18,315 bases of DNA from Hepatocystis sp. ex Piliocolobus tephrosceles. Its lineage: Eukaryota > Apicomplexa > Aconoidasida > Haemosporida > Plasmodiidae. The stretch spans positions 9,136-27,450 of the forward strand of contig CABPSV020000128.1 in assembly GCA_902459845.2 (NCBI GenBank). The letters are read 5' to 3'. A program made the position numbers and the translations under genes. Under the pieces are notes generated by a model that saw only the letters and a program-made list of their open reading frames with translations, searched no databases and had not been told where the DNA came from. Below, piece by piece: positions 1 through 9,030 of this stretch. Every line of letters begins with the position of its first letter. Position 1 is the first letter of the stretch.

Positions 1-154
1 ATAAGTAAATAAATAAAAAAAAAAAAAAAGTCCCAAGCATTGTATTTACCTTTTATTTTATTATTCTTTTTTAAATTTCCTTATTCTCAATGTATTTATT
101 CAGTAAAAAAAATAAGTGTATTTCTTATGATAAGACAACAAATATTTGAGTACC

Positions 155-187
<33 letters not shown>

Positions 188-216
188 AAAATTTTTTTTT
201 TTAAAAAAATAAAAAA

Positions 217-349
217 TTTTTTTTTTTTTTTTTTTTTTTCCTTTTTTTTCTCCTTTTTTTTCTCCTTTTTTTTCTCCTTTTTTTTCTCCTTTTTTTTCTC
301 CTTTTTTTTCTCCTTTTTTTTCTCCTTTTTTTTCTCCCTTTTTTTTCTC
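217..349 (+). repeat. Pyrimidine-only tract with 12-bp tandem repeat
   Basis: All bases from 217 to 349 are C or T on the plus strand. From 240 the tract is a tandem repeat of period 12 (CC, eight T, CT) with about nine copies. The last copy gains an extra C, and a G at 350 ends the run. It lies about 185 bases before the ATG of the repeat-rich gene. Confidence 0.9.
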
Positions 350-435
350 GCTTCTTTTTAATTAACAGTGGAGTAAATTATATATACACATGCGTATATA
401 ACAATATGTAGCATTTTTTTTTTTTTGTTGTTTTT

Positions 436-527
436 GTAAGTGTGTAAAACAATTGAATACGTTTATATATGTTTTTATTTTATTTTTTATTTTATTTATT
501 TATTTTTTATTTTATTTTTTATTTTAG
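436..527 (+). other. Candidate 5' UTR intron of the repeat-rich gene
   Basis: A strong donor (GTAAGT at 436-441) is followed 86 bases later by a T-rich tract ending in AG at 526-527, six bases before the ATG at 533. The 92-base length is normal for a short Plasmodium intron. Upstream coding is unlikely: in the frame that would join, a TAA lies at 399-401 with no ATG between it and the donor. If real, the intron sits in the 5' UTR. The exon side of the donor (TTTTT) is weak. Confidence 0.4.
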
Positions 528-532
528 TAAAT

Positions 533-3500
533 ATGTGTAGTGATATTAAACATGAGTTAATAAATAAACTTCCCTTTAAATTTAATGATGTTAATTTAGT
601 AAATTACGAAAACATGGGAGAAAAAAAAAAAAAGAAAAAAAAAAAAAAATGTGTTAAATCTAAAATTGAATTAAGCGTAACATCAGATGAAAAAGTAACA
701 GAAAAACTGAAAGAAAAAATTAAAAGACCAACTAATAGTGATAGAAGTGATAGTATTGATCGTAGTGATCGTAGTGATCGTAGTGATCGTAGTGATAATA
801 GTATTAATAAAAGTATTAATAAAAGTATTAATAAAAGTATTAATAAAAGTATTAATAAAAGTATTAATAAAAGTAATGTTAATAATAATGAATTATTGGG
901 CTCATGTTTTGTAAGTGATAAAATTAAAGCTTATTTTTTGAATAAAAAATTAATACGTACAAAAAGTAGTAATAGACCTAAGCAAAAAGAAAAACAATTT
1001 GCAATAACTGATGAAGAAGTGGGAGAAGTGGAAGAAGTGGAAGAAGGGGAAGAAGGGGAAGAAGTGGAAGAAGGGGAAGAAGTGGAAGAAGTGGAAGACG
1101 TGTTTGAAGTGAATATCCAGGATAAAAATAAAAAGCGAAATAATAAAAAATATAATATGTATAACAAACATAATAAAATACTTGAATATTCTAAATATCA
1201 TCAAGGGAGTAAAAAAAATAAAAATGATTTTTTATTAAATATACAAGAAAGTAAACATTCTAACAAAATGAAAAATAACTTAAAATATTATAATTCGTTA
1301 GGAAAAAAATATTCGAAAGTAGGAGACCTAGTTACAACCGAATTGATAAGTTCAACTGATGGTGGTAATAGCCACTACAATAGCAACAGTAGTAGTAATA
1401 GTAGTAACATTTATAACAACAGTAAATATGTACCTAATTACAATCACAAGAGTATGGCCATGTACAATTATAACAACTCAAATAATAATAGTGATAGTGA
1501 TAAAAAAGAAGTAACGCTATTCGATTCTTTTAAAGATATATATAACAATGATAACAAGAAAATAAAATTAATAAATTATAATAAAATTTTAAACAAAAGT
1601 TTAGACAGAAGTTTAAACAAAAGTTTAGACAGAAGTTTAAACAAAAGTTTAGACAGAAGTTTAAACAAAAGTTTAGACAAAAATTTAGACAAAAATTTAG
1701 ACAGAAGTTTAAACAAAATTTTAGACAAAAGTTTAGACAAAAGTTTAGACAAAAGTTTAGACAAAAATTTAGACAAAAATTTAGACAAAAAATTGTCTAA
1801 CATTGTTAATAATCAGAAAATAAAAAAAAAAAAAAAAGACAAAACTTATAAACGTAACAAAAAGGATGTTATAAAAAGAAGTATAAGTCCTGTAAATACT
1901 GATTTATCAGAAAATAACGTAAAACAAATTATTAAAAATATAAAAAAGAGATTAGGTTTTTGTTCAGGTGGGGAAAATAATTCATGTAGTGATAATGATA
2001 GTAATAGTACGAAAGAAATGAAAAATATTAATAACAAAAATGAAAAGGAAAAATGTAAAAAGGGGAAAGGTAAAAAAAAAAGTGAGATTTTAAAAAAAAA
2101 AAAAAAATTAATAAACAGTTATAATGATATAAATAATCTCGATAGTTTAATGTTAATGGATACAAATAATTCTCTGTTAATAGAAAATAACTTAAGTTAT
2201 TCCAATGATAAAAAAAAAAATAAACAAAAAGAATTAGTACCATTTTTACCAGATGGAAAAAAGAAAAAAGAAAAAAAAAAAAAATACTTTGACAAGGATG
2301 TAGAGAAAGAAAAAAAAAGTTTAAGTAATAGTAGTAACGATCTTAATTATAATAATTTATACACAAAAAATAATTGTGAGTCGTTAAAATTATTTGATAG
2401 TGATAAGAACAATAATTTAATTAATAAAACAATACAAAGTTATAAATCAAATAATTTACGTACAATAGCTGACAATTCACCTTTTACTCTACGTAACAAT
2501 TCTGTTCATAAAAATGATTACAGTTTTGAAAAAAATGATTATAGTTATGAAAAAAATGATTATAGTTTTGAAAAAAATGATTATAGTTATGAAAAAAATG
2601 ATTATAGTTATGAAAAAAATGATTATAGTTATGAAAAAAATGATTATAGTTATGAAAAAGAGAGTGAAAAAAGTAGTTTAAAACATATGAACCATTCAGA
2701 TTATTCTGGGTATAATAGTGATGGTAATATCAACCTTACTGATAATGAATATATTACTAGTGAAGGGCATACAAAAAATAATGATTATGAAGAAGATATT
2801 TTTTCTATTTCAACATCTTCAGTTATTTTTCGTCACTCTTTTATGCAAGCTACAAAAAGAGATATTAGTCAACCTTACAATGAATCAGAAAAAGGAAATA
2901 ATAAAAATGATAAAAATGATAAAAATAATAAAAATGATAAAAATGATAAAAGTGATAAAAATGATAAAAATGATAAAAATGATAAAAGTGATAAAAATGA
3001 TAAAAATGATGAAAAAAAAAAAATGTTTATAAATAAAAATAACAAATGTATAAAACAAGATCAAGTATTATATGATGCCCTTTTTAAGGAAGATAATGCA
3101 GGTGTTGTTGATGATGATGATGATGGAGATGGTAATGGAGATGGTAATGGAGATGGTAATAAATCGGATAAAAAAAAAAAAAAAAATGAATATAAACATA
3201 TAGGAATTGAAATAGGAAGTGATGAAAGTGATGATATGGTGATTAGTAGCAATACTAATGAAAGTAGTAACAATGAATACTATGATAAAAATGTTCATGA
3301 TAAAAATAATCATAAAAAAAAAAATGACAAAAATGGCAGTAAAAACAGTAACAAATATGATAATAAAATCGACTTACTGAATAAAAAAGAAAATGGAACA
3401 AAAAAAAAAAATGCCTCATGTATTTGTAAAGATCTTGAAAAATATAAAATGCAAACTTTAATAAAAAACGAGCTAACTAATCAGTCTAATAACTTTTCTG

Positions 3501-3775
3501 ATTTATCAAATTATAATAATTACTTGCAAGAATTGAATAAAATTATTATCGCCAGTAATAATGATAATATCAGTTACAATAGCAACAACGGAAACGGAAA
3601 AGGAGACGGTAACGACTGTAACGAAGTTAACAACATCGTGTACAATAATAATATGATTTTGGCTGATGACATAGATCTCGGCAAATTTTCTAAAGAAATC
3701 GATTGTTATATGCAACATATATATAATAATCAAATTAAGCATTTAAACAATATAGTGACAAATATTTTTTCTTAA
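533..3775 (+). CDS. Conserved-type Plasmodium protein of unknown function, low-complexity, repeat-rich (1080 aa)
   Basis: I do not recognise this protein and assign no function. A long open frame runs to TAA at 3773-3775. It opens upstream at 440 only with GTG; the first ATG is at 533, giving residues MCSDIKHELINKLPFKF, and follows a probable splice acceptor at 526-527. Charged low-complexity blocks dominate. There is a Lys run near residues 30-40, SDR repeats at 70-88, INKS repeats at 88-114, and a Glu/Val/Gly block at 160-191. LNKSLDRS-type tetrapeptides lie at 353-421, KNDYSYE heptads at 660-709, KND/KSD triplets at 790-827, and an Asp run plus GDGN at 859-876. Non-repetitive islands, including about 455-485 (SISPVNTDLSENNVKQIIKNI), about 760-785 (FRHSFMQATKRDISQPY) and the last 60 residues, are the likeliest conserved parts. 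No membrane segment or signal peptide follows the ATG start. The protein is probably intrinsically disordered and nuclear or cytosolic, which is inference. It converges with the HGH1-like gene. Confidence 0.8.
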   Translation: MCSDIKHELINKLPFKFNDVNLVNYENMGEKKKKKKKKKCVKSKIELSVTSDEKVTEKLKEKIKRPTNSDRSDSIDRSDRSDRSDRSDNSINKSINKSINKSINKSINKSINKSNVNNNELLGSCFVSDKIKAYFLNKKLIRTKSSNRPKQKEKQFAITDEEVGEVEEVEEGEEGEEVEEGEEVEEVEDVFEVNIQDKNKKRNNKKYNMYNKHNKILEYSKYHQGSKKNKNDFLLNIQESKHSNKMKNNLKYYNSLGKKYSKVGDLVTTELISSTDGGNSHYNSNSSSNSSNIYNNSKYVPNYNHKSMAMYNYNNSNNNSDSDKKEVTLFDSFKDIYNNDNKKIKLINYNKILNKSLDRSLNKSLDRSLNKSLDRSLNKSLDKNLDKNLDRSLNKILDKSLDKSLDKSLDKNLDKNLDKKLSNIVNNQKIKKKKKDKTYKRNKKDVIKRSISPVNTDLSENNVKQIIKNIKKRLGFCSGGENNSCSDNDSNSTKEMKNINNKNEKEKCKKGKGKKKSEILKKKKKLINSYNDINNLDSLMLMDTNNSLLIENNLSYSNDKKKNKQKELVPFLPDGKKKKEKKKKYFDKDVEKEKKSLSNSSNDLNYNNLYTKNNCESLKLFDSDKNNNLINKTIQSYKSNNLRTIADNSPFTLRNNSVHKNDYSFEKNDYSYEKNDYSFEKNDYSYEKNDYSYEKNDYSYEKNDYSYEKESEKSSLKHMNHSDYSGYNSDGNINLTDNEYITSEGHTKNNDYEEDIFSISTSSVIFRHSFMQATKRDISQPYNESEKGNNKNDKNDKNNKNDKNDKSDKNDKNDKNDKSDKNDKNDEKKKMFINKNNKCIKQDQVLYDALFKEDNAGVVDDDDDGDGNGDGNGDGNKSDKKKKKNEYKHIGIEIGSDESDDMVISSNTNESSNNEYYDKNVHDKNNHKKKNDKNGSKNSNKYDNKIDLLNKKENGTKKKNASCICKDLEKYKMQTLIKNELTNQSNNFSDLSNYNNYLQELNKIIIASNNDNISYNSNNGNGKGDGNDCNEVNNIVYNNNMILADDIDLGKFSKEIDCYMQHIYNNQIKHLNNIVTNIFS
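742..875 (+). repeat. Coding tandem repeats: SDR units then six INKS units
   Basis: Within the repeat-rich gene, 6- and 12-base units encoding Ser-Asp-Arg pass directly into six 12-base units encoding Ile-Asn-Lys-Ser. The units are almost identical at the nucleotide level, including third codon positions, which points to recent slippage rather than old conserved repeats. Confidence 0.9.
1588..1795 (+). repeat. Coding tandem repeat, LNKS/LDRS/LDKN tetrapeptides
   Basis: About 17 units of 12 bases encode Ser/Asn-Leu-Asp/Asn-Lys/Arg. The first part alternates LDRS and LNKS as a 24-base dimer repeated four times, while the later part is mostly LDKS or LDKN. Leu recurs strictly every fourth residue, with charged residues between. 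Confidence 0.9.
2511..2660 (+). repeat. Coding 21-bp tandem repeat (KNDYSYE)
   Basis: Seven 21-base units encode Lys-Asn-Asp-Tyr-Ser-Tyr/Phe-Glu with only T/A-level variation between Tyr and Phe codons. The block is Tyr-rich and acidic, in contrast with the Lys-rich flanks. Confidence 0.9.
2899..3012 (+). repeat. Coding 9-bp tandem repeat (KND/KSD)
   Basis: Roughly twelve triplets of Lys-Asn/Ser-Asp are encoded by near-identical 9-base units. The shifted frames also stay open here, which creates a spurious Met-Ile-Lys reading frame with no support as a gene. Confidence 0.9.
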
Positions 3776-3810
3776 TTTTTTTTGTTTCTTATTTTTTCCT
3801 ATCCTGTTTT

Positions 3811-3898
3811 TTTGTTTTTTATTTTTTATTTTTTATTTTTTATTTTTTATTTTTTATTTTTTATTTTTTATTTTTTATTTTATTTTTTATTTTTTTTT
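3811..3898 (+). repeat. (ATTTTTT)n tandem repeat
   Basis: A 7-bp unit, one A and six T, is repeated about ten times with small variations at the right end. It lies about 40 bases after the stop codon of the repeat-rich gene, so it is probably in its 3' UTR. Confidence 0.85.
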
Positions 3899-4517
3899 TT
3901 TGTTTCTCAAATTTGTTGTTTCATTATTTGTGTATGTGCGCACATGCATAATTTTGTTGTTTTATTTATTCATATTTTCAAAGCTTTTTAAAAATGTAAG
4001 TAAATTATTTTTTTTATAATTTCGATTTGGCTTTGTTTTTGTTTTTACTGTTATATTTAAGTTTTACGCTTGGCTATATACTCATTTTTTTTTTTTTTTT
4101 TTTTTTTTTTGAGTGTGTCCATTTTTTCATATTATTTCTCAACAGTGCTATACACATGAATACCAAGCAATTTAAAAAAAAAAGTTTCCATTAAAATAAA
4201 AAAAATTAAAATAACGTTTTGTTTTTCGTAACATCCGTTACATATTAACAGATAAAATATATATATAAATGTTATTAAAAAAAAGAACAAAAATTGTATA
4301 CAAACACTAAAGAAGAGTATATATATATATATCATAAAAATAAAAGATATACACAAAAAAAAAAAAATTTTTAATTTTATATAAATATGTAAAAGATAGA
4401 CATAATTTTCAAAGTATTAAACCTATAATTGGTTGACATGTTGGCAGGTTGACAAATTTAATGTAATTTTTAGGGCCATTTAAAAAAGTAATTTTCCCAA
4501 AAAAAAAATAAAAACAT

Positions 4518-4575
4518 AAGTAAATAAATAAATAAGTAAATAAATAAATAAGTAAATAAATAAATAAACAAATAA
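4518..4575 (+). repeat. AAAT microsatellite with a 16-bp super-period
   Basis: AAAT-type tetranucleotides are interrupted every fourth unit by AAGT, giving a 16-bp period repeated about three and a half times. The repeat lies just beyond the proposed last exon of the HGH1-like gene, on its 3' side. Confidence 0.8.
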
Positions 4576-4613
4576 ACTTATATTAGTTTTTTTCATAGTT
4601 CTCGAAACACCCG

Positions 4614-6088
4614 TTATTTTATAGATTCGCGTATACCATATTTGACAAGTCTACTCCTGAAAAAAAAAAAAAAAAAAAAGAATGCGAATACGAATGCGAA
4701 TAAATAAGTTTGTTAATTAAATGAAGGGAGTAGCTAGCTAATAAATGAATTAACACAACCACGTGCGTACGGTATAATTATACACCCTAAAAAAAAATGT
4801 AATTAATAAAAAAAATTACTTGGTATTATTATTTTTATATAAATGACATATAAGCGCTAATATTTTTTGTTTGATTTCTTTAGTGGCTGTTGGTACTGTT
4901 ATTTTTTGTGAAATATTTTCGTTTATATTAGAGTCGTTCGTAGGTTTAAGTGATGGGGTTTCTATTGGAATGTCACTATTACTAGCTGTGTTCGGTTGTG
5001 TACATAAACTTTTTAATAAATATGGAAACATAACACATTTTTCATCAAATATATAATCATGAATACTTTCATGTAAACTTAAGTTAGTTGCAAAAGCTAC
5101 TAACAACTTTAATCTACTTCCAACTAATAACTGAGTACATATTTTATTTAAAAAATTAACCCTCTTAAAAAAAGGAACACATTCTTTTACTGCACTTATA
5201 TTTATTAATATATACCCAACATATATATACTTATCTTTTACATTTTTATTAGAACATTCAGCTATAGGTAAGAAAAAAAAATGTAACAATTTGTTTAAAT
5301 ACGCATTAATTAAAAACTCATTATTATCTTGTTTATGCAAATTATATTCATTAAGATTCAATAGTCGATATACACCATTTTTGTATCTTGTCAAATTTGC
5401 CAGTAGCATTATATATCCGTCAGTGTGCTTATTTTCTTGATTAGCATCCTCAGTTATCATGTCATATAGTTGCTCAATCAAGCCGATGTCTATTAACTCT
5501 ATACAAAAAAAAAAATAAAATAAAATAAATAAAAAAAAAAAAATAAAATAAAATAAATAAAAAAAAAAAATAAATAAATAAATAAAATAAAAGTAAATAA
5601 GTACACATGCAAGCGTGTATGCATCGGTACAGTTTTATATATATTATATGTATATGTATATTTTTATTTTTATTATTATTATTACCCTTTTGCCTATGTG
5701 CAGATATACTCAACAAACATTCAAGTACTAACACAACGTGCTTATTAAATAAAGTTAATAATAGTCTTAAACAACGACGATTAGGTATTATATCTTCCGA
5801 CGTATTATTTTTTTGAAGCATTTCCAACAAGTTTTCCAAACTTCTCTTTTGTACATATTCATCACCAGTTTCCAACTTTTTAAATAAATCATCGTAAAGT
5901 AATTCTTTACTTTCAGGTAAAGAATTATAAATTCCTTCTTCCCTTTCTTTTAGTTCTGTTTTTAACGCAACTTTTTGTTTCTCAACTAATTCCACTGTTA
6001 TCTGTTTATTTATCCCAGTACTAACTTTTTCTTTTTGTTCTGGGATTATTCCATCTACACCTACTACTTTACTATGTTCGCCCATCAT
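4614..6088 (-). CDS. HGH1-like armadillo-fold protein, putative eEF2-folding cofactor (three-exon model, 374 aa)
   Basis: The proposed exons are 6088-5686, 5498-4820 and 4656-4614, with GT-AG introns of 187 and 163 bases and an open joined frame. The start is ATG at 6088, since the frame opens earlier only at GTG (6097). The first two exons give a helical, Leu-rich protein with HGH1/FAM203-like blocks: LLANLTRYKNGVYRLL (about 166-181), YIYVGYILINISAVKECVPFF (225-245), and NLSLHESIHDYIF then MFPYLLKSL (273-299). The last block matches the family's LRNCCFE..H..LL then ILPFLL region. In yeast and human HGH1 works with the chaperonin TRiC to fold elongation factor eEF2. A role here is inferred by homology. 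Residues 1-60 are a charged, family-variable extension. If exon 3 is wrong, the protein ends at TAA 4816-4818 with 361 aa. The loop at 300-335 is low complexity. Another armadillo-repeat identity remains possible. Confidence 0.6.
4657..4819 (-). other. Candidate intron 2 of the HGH1-like gene
   Basis: On the minus strand the donor GTAATT begins at 4819, overlapping the apparent stop codon. The acceptor is a 20-base T run followed by CAG ending at 4657. The join AA plus G gives Lys and keeps the frame open for 13 more residues (SRLVKYGIRESIK). The length and acceptor quality are typical of Plasmodium introns. Confidence 0.45.
5499..5685 (-). other. Intron 1 of the HGH1-like gene
   Basis: On the minus strand the donor GTAATA begins at 5685, and the acceptor GTATAG ends at 5499 after a long T-rich tract. 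Splicing joins a phase-1 G to AG, which restores a Glu codon and continues as LIDIGLIEQLYDM. The unspliced frame would read into Asn/Lys then Phe/Tyr low complexity and stop, so splicing is well supported by frame and composition. Confidence 0.8.
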
Positions 6089-6620
6089 GTATACCACTGT
6101 TTTTTCTAATTAAAAATAACAAGTTGTATGAAAATGTGATAAATAAATAAATAAATAAATATGTAAATAAATAAATATGTAAATAGATAAGTATGTAAAT
6201 AGATAAATATGTAAATAATTAAATATAAAATAATTAAATATATAAATAATTATATAAATGAATATAAATATATATATATATATATAAGAACTTATAAATA
6301 GAGAAGGCAAACAAGATATCACTTTTCATAAAAGGTTAAAAATCGTGTCATTAGTTAATACATAAAAAAAAAAAAAAAAAAAAAAAAAATTACTGGCTAG
6401 ATAAAAAACCATCTCGTAAAAAAAAAAAAAAAAAAAAAAAAGTTAAAAGGTTAAAAAAAGTTAAAAGATTAAAAAAAAGTTAAAAAAATTAAAAACATTA
6501 AAAAAATAACGAAGCACACGTTTTTACGATTTCAAACAAAATAAAATGAACAAAATAATAAAACACGTGTTTAGTATATAAATCGAAACATACGGGTAAT
6601 ATGTTCTACATAATAAAAGG

Positions 6621-6651
<31 letters not shown>

Positions 6652-7521
6652 GTTCTTGCTCTTGTCACTATTAAAATATTGAAAGTTTTGGTAGATCTAC
6701 ACATACGCGTGTTAAGAGACCAAAAAAAGAGATTAAGACAAAATATAAAAATATAGATAAAGATATAGACTTGTTGTTTATAACTGTCATTTATCACTGT
6801 CGTTTATAATTTTTTTTTTTTTTTTTGGGAATTATTTTATTTTAAGCTTTTATCAAGATAATGGTTAATCAAATAAAAAGAGAAAATTAGAAAAATGCTA
6901 TAAAATATTTAAAATATTCGCCTAAATAACTGTGCATTAAAACATGTACACATAACATACATATTTTACCTCTTGTTTTTTTTTTTATCTTTTTTTAAAA
7001 AAGGTATATAAGATTTTCAAAACAATAAAAAAAAACAAATTAGTACAATGTTCTTATTTAAAAGATGAAACCCTACATAAATGAAACTTTACATAAATAA
7101 AAGAATAAATTACTTTTTTTTTTGACAACATGGAATGTGTACATTTATATATATTAAAATTTTTTAATTCTACATTATTCTTTTTAAGAAAACTTTTTTT
7201 TTTTTTTAAATATTAGTACATGATATAATATTACATTATATAATATTTATTACAACCGTAACATTGCAATACAAATATATCATTAGAATAATTGCAAAAA
7301 ATATATATAAATGTTTAATTAAACGTCATGCAAATCAAGTGTTGTGCTGTTCTATGGTTAATTATAAAAAAAAAAAACATTTATTTATTTATTTATTATT
7401 TTTTTTTTTTTTATATATTTATTTTAGTTGGTTTTATGTATGAACATATAATACTAATACATATACTGACACATGTAATCACACATGAAATAATATATGT
7501 ACCCATACATATAATATTCAT

Positions 7522-7552
<31 letters not shown>

Positions 7553-7790
7553 TTACGAAAGGTAAGTTTATAATAGATCTTTTTTTTTTTTTTTTTTTTT
7601 TTTTCATTTTAATAGTTGACTTTTTTTTTTTTTTTACTTTTCTAGTAGTTTTATTTATACTTAGTACACTACGTTTGCTAATGTATTATATCGAAGTAAC
7701 TTCCATAATGACTCTTATCTTTAGCAAGTACAAACATATGTTCGTTCATTCATCTATTCATTCATTCATTTTTTATTTTTTATTTTATTT
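6089..7790. other. Intergenic region between the HGH1-like and eL21 genes
   Basis: This is the 5' flank of the HGH1-like gene and the 3' flank of eL21. It holds AAAT/ATGT microsatellites (6136-6260), A runs at 6363-6389 and 6420-6440, a 27-base T run near 6624, and further A/T runs near 7527 and 7580. A (TTCA)n tract lies at 7741-7769, about 20 bases after the eL21 stop. I found no ORF here with protein-like composition. Confidence 0.55.
6136..6260 (+). repeat. AAAT/ATGT-type degenerate microsatellite
   Basis: Runs of AAAT tetranucleotides are punctuated by ATGTAAAT and AGATAAAT variants, then drift into AATTAAAT units. The tract begins about 50 bases before the ATG of the HGH1-like gene, so it is probably in its 5' UTR or core promoter. 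Confidence 0.8.
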
Positions 7791-8276
7791 TTAATATTCT
7801 TCATAAAATGGTAATGGTTCAATCGTAGTAATATTAGTACGAGGGACTTTAACCATAGCAGCTGGTTTGGGACCTTCAACTTGTCTTTTAATTGATATTT
7901 TCTCGTTTTTTAATTTTGCTTCTTTAATTAATGCTTCATTTTTTTTTTTTCTTAATATGAAATCTTCATTACATCTTGATTTTTTTATATGTTCAATTCT
8001 TACACTAATTTTTTTTCTTATAATTCTATGTTTAACTTTTTTATTTATTATAACACCAACACCTCTCTTCGTTATATTAAAAACTTTACCAGTTCTTCCA
8101 TGGTAATAATTAAATGGCATACCTGATTGATGCGCTGGGTCACAGATTATATCAACATAATCGCCATATTTTATTGGCTCTAAATACTTATTAGCTTTAC
8201 ATTCTCCATGATGTTTAAACTTTTTGGAATATTTATCTCTGGTACCTGATCTCAAACCTTTTGATTTTCCTCCCAT
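7791..8276 (-). CDS. RPL21: 60S ribosomal protein L21 (eL21)
   Basis: This is a complete, single-exon protein of 161 residues, the usual length for the family (about 160). It is a structural protein of the cytosolic large ribosomal subunit that contacts 5S/28S rRNA. The recognisable core is YGDYVDIICDPAHQSGMPF then YYHGRTGKVFNITKRGVGV (about 37-74). It continues with INKKVKHRIIRKKISVRIEHIKKS (77-100), which is the eL21 signature VNKQVKGKIL..RINVRIEHIKHS. The tail keeps KRQ then RTN and ends LEPIPY-like (EPLPFYEEY). The N-terminus MGGKSKGLRSGTR is Lys/Arg-rich. The start is ATG at 8274-8276 with an A-rich upstream context, and the stop is TAA at 7791-7793. The gene lies between the HGH1-like and NAC-beta genes, all on the minus strand. 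The identification is secure. Confidence 0.97.
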   Translation of the reverse strand: MGGKSKGLRSGTRDKYSKKFKHHGECKANKYLEPIKYGDYVDIICDPAHQSGMPFNYYHGRTGKVFNITKRGVGVIINKKVKHRIIRKKISVRIEHIKKSRCNEDFILRKKKNEALIKEAKLKNEKISIKRQVEGPKPAAMVKVPRTNITTIEPLPFYEEY

Positions 8277-8519
8277 TTTTAATATCTACTATGAAAATTA
8301 TAAATTTATGTTTTTTAAAAAGTTGTAAGTTTTTTTTTTTTTTTTTTTTAAGTTATGTGAATTGATGAATGTTCATAAAAAAAAATATATATATTTATAT
8401 ATGTACTTATATTTATATATGTATCATATTTATATATGTACTCATATTTATATATATATTTTTATATAACAAGCCTTTTTTTTATATATTATGTAAATAC
8501 CTTTCAAAAAAAAAAATAA

Positions 8520-8558
<39 letters not shown>

Positions 8559-8772
8559 GATAAAAATTATTTTTTTTTCATATTTTACAAATATGCAAAA
8601 CAGTATTAAAAATAAATTTTTATCACTTTATTATATTTTTAATAAAAAAAAGTTGAATAAAAAAATTGTATTGAGGTAAGGGAGTAAGCAAAAAAAATAA
8701 AAATAAAATAATAACATTACTTACAGTACAAAACTCCTGTATAACGGCTATGCATTTAATGCAAAAAAAATG

Positions 8773-8817
<45 letters not shown>

Positions 8818-8869
8818 TCACGTACTAATACCAAGCTTTAATTATTTAATTGAACTTAAAATGGAAGCA

Positions 8870-8900
<31 letters not shown>

Positions 8901-9030
8901 TTAGTAATACCATGTACGTAGTATTAAGAGTAAAGGGGGGTTATTACATACAATTTTACTCTACATATAATTTTTATATGCACTTAAAAAACACTACATA
9001 CATATTGTACGTACGTTCGTACATATAAAA

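Larger units (their letters stand above)
1..532. other. Upstream region of the repeat-rich gene
   Basis: There is no gene here. It is mostly T tracts, with a T/A-alternating section at 152-216 and then an uninterrupted 133-base pyrimidine stretch at 217-349. From 361 the sequence is less simple and probably belongs to the promoter or 5' UTR of the gene starting at 533. Confidence 0.6.
3776..4613. other. Convergent intergenic region
   Basis: This region holds the 3' ends of two convergent genes. It contains (ATTTTTT)n at about 3811-3898, a 28-base T run near 4086, mixed A/T sequence, and a 16-bp AAGTAAAT-type repeat at 4518-4575. A small upstream-like ORF on the minus strand (4132-4356) is hydrophobic low complexity and is not called a gene. 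Confidence 0.6.

Noticed and set aside
440..532. N-terminal extension of the repeat-rich protein from a GTG codon (Phe/Ile-rich, membrane-like).
   Set aside because: GTG is not a credible eukaryotic start here. The segment matches a spliceable T-rich sequence with donor and acceptor, and the ATG at 533 starts protein-like sequence.
931..1204. Minus-strand Ser/Thr/Phe repeat ORFs, and similar ones at 1576-1803 and 3061-3313.
   Set aside because: They are antisense shadows of the coding repeats on the plus strand.
2718..3032. Plus-strand ORF with Met-Ile-Lys repeats.
   Set aside because: It is an out-of-frame shadow of the KND repeat of the larger gene.
4600..4660. Structured non-coding RNA in the less A/T-rich patch.
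   Set aside because: The minus-strand splice acceptor and in-frame continuation of the HGH1-like gene explain it better. No tRNA or snoRNA hallmark was found.
5499..5685. Reading through exon 1 of the HGH1-like gene into an Asn/Lys then Phe/Tyr-rich tail.
   Set aside because: The tail is an A/T-rich intron with proper GT-AG ends. Splicing restores a frame into family-like sequence.
6089..6097. Start of the HGH1-like gene at GTG 6097.
   Set aside because: ATG at 6088 (with a second ATG at 6085) is the first standard start codon.
7328..7573. Small plus-strand ORF with Ile/His/Tyr-rich product.
   Set aside because: It is translation of homopolymers and TA-rich sequence, with no family likeness or conserved composition.
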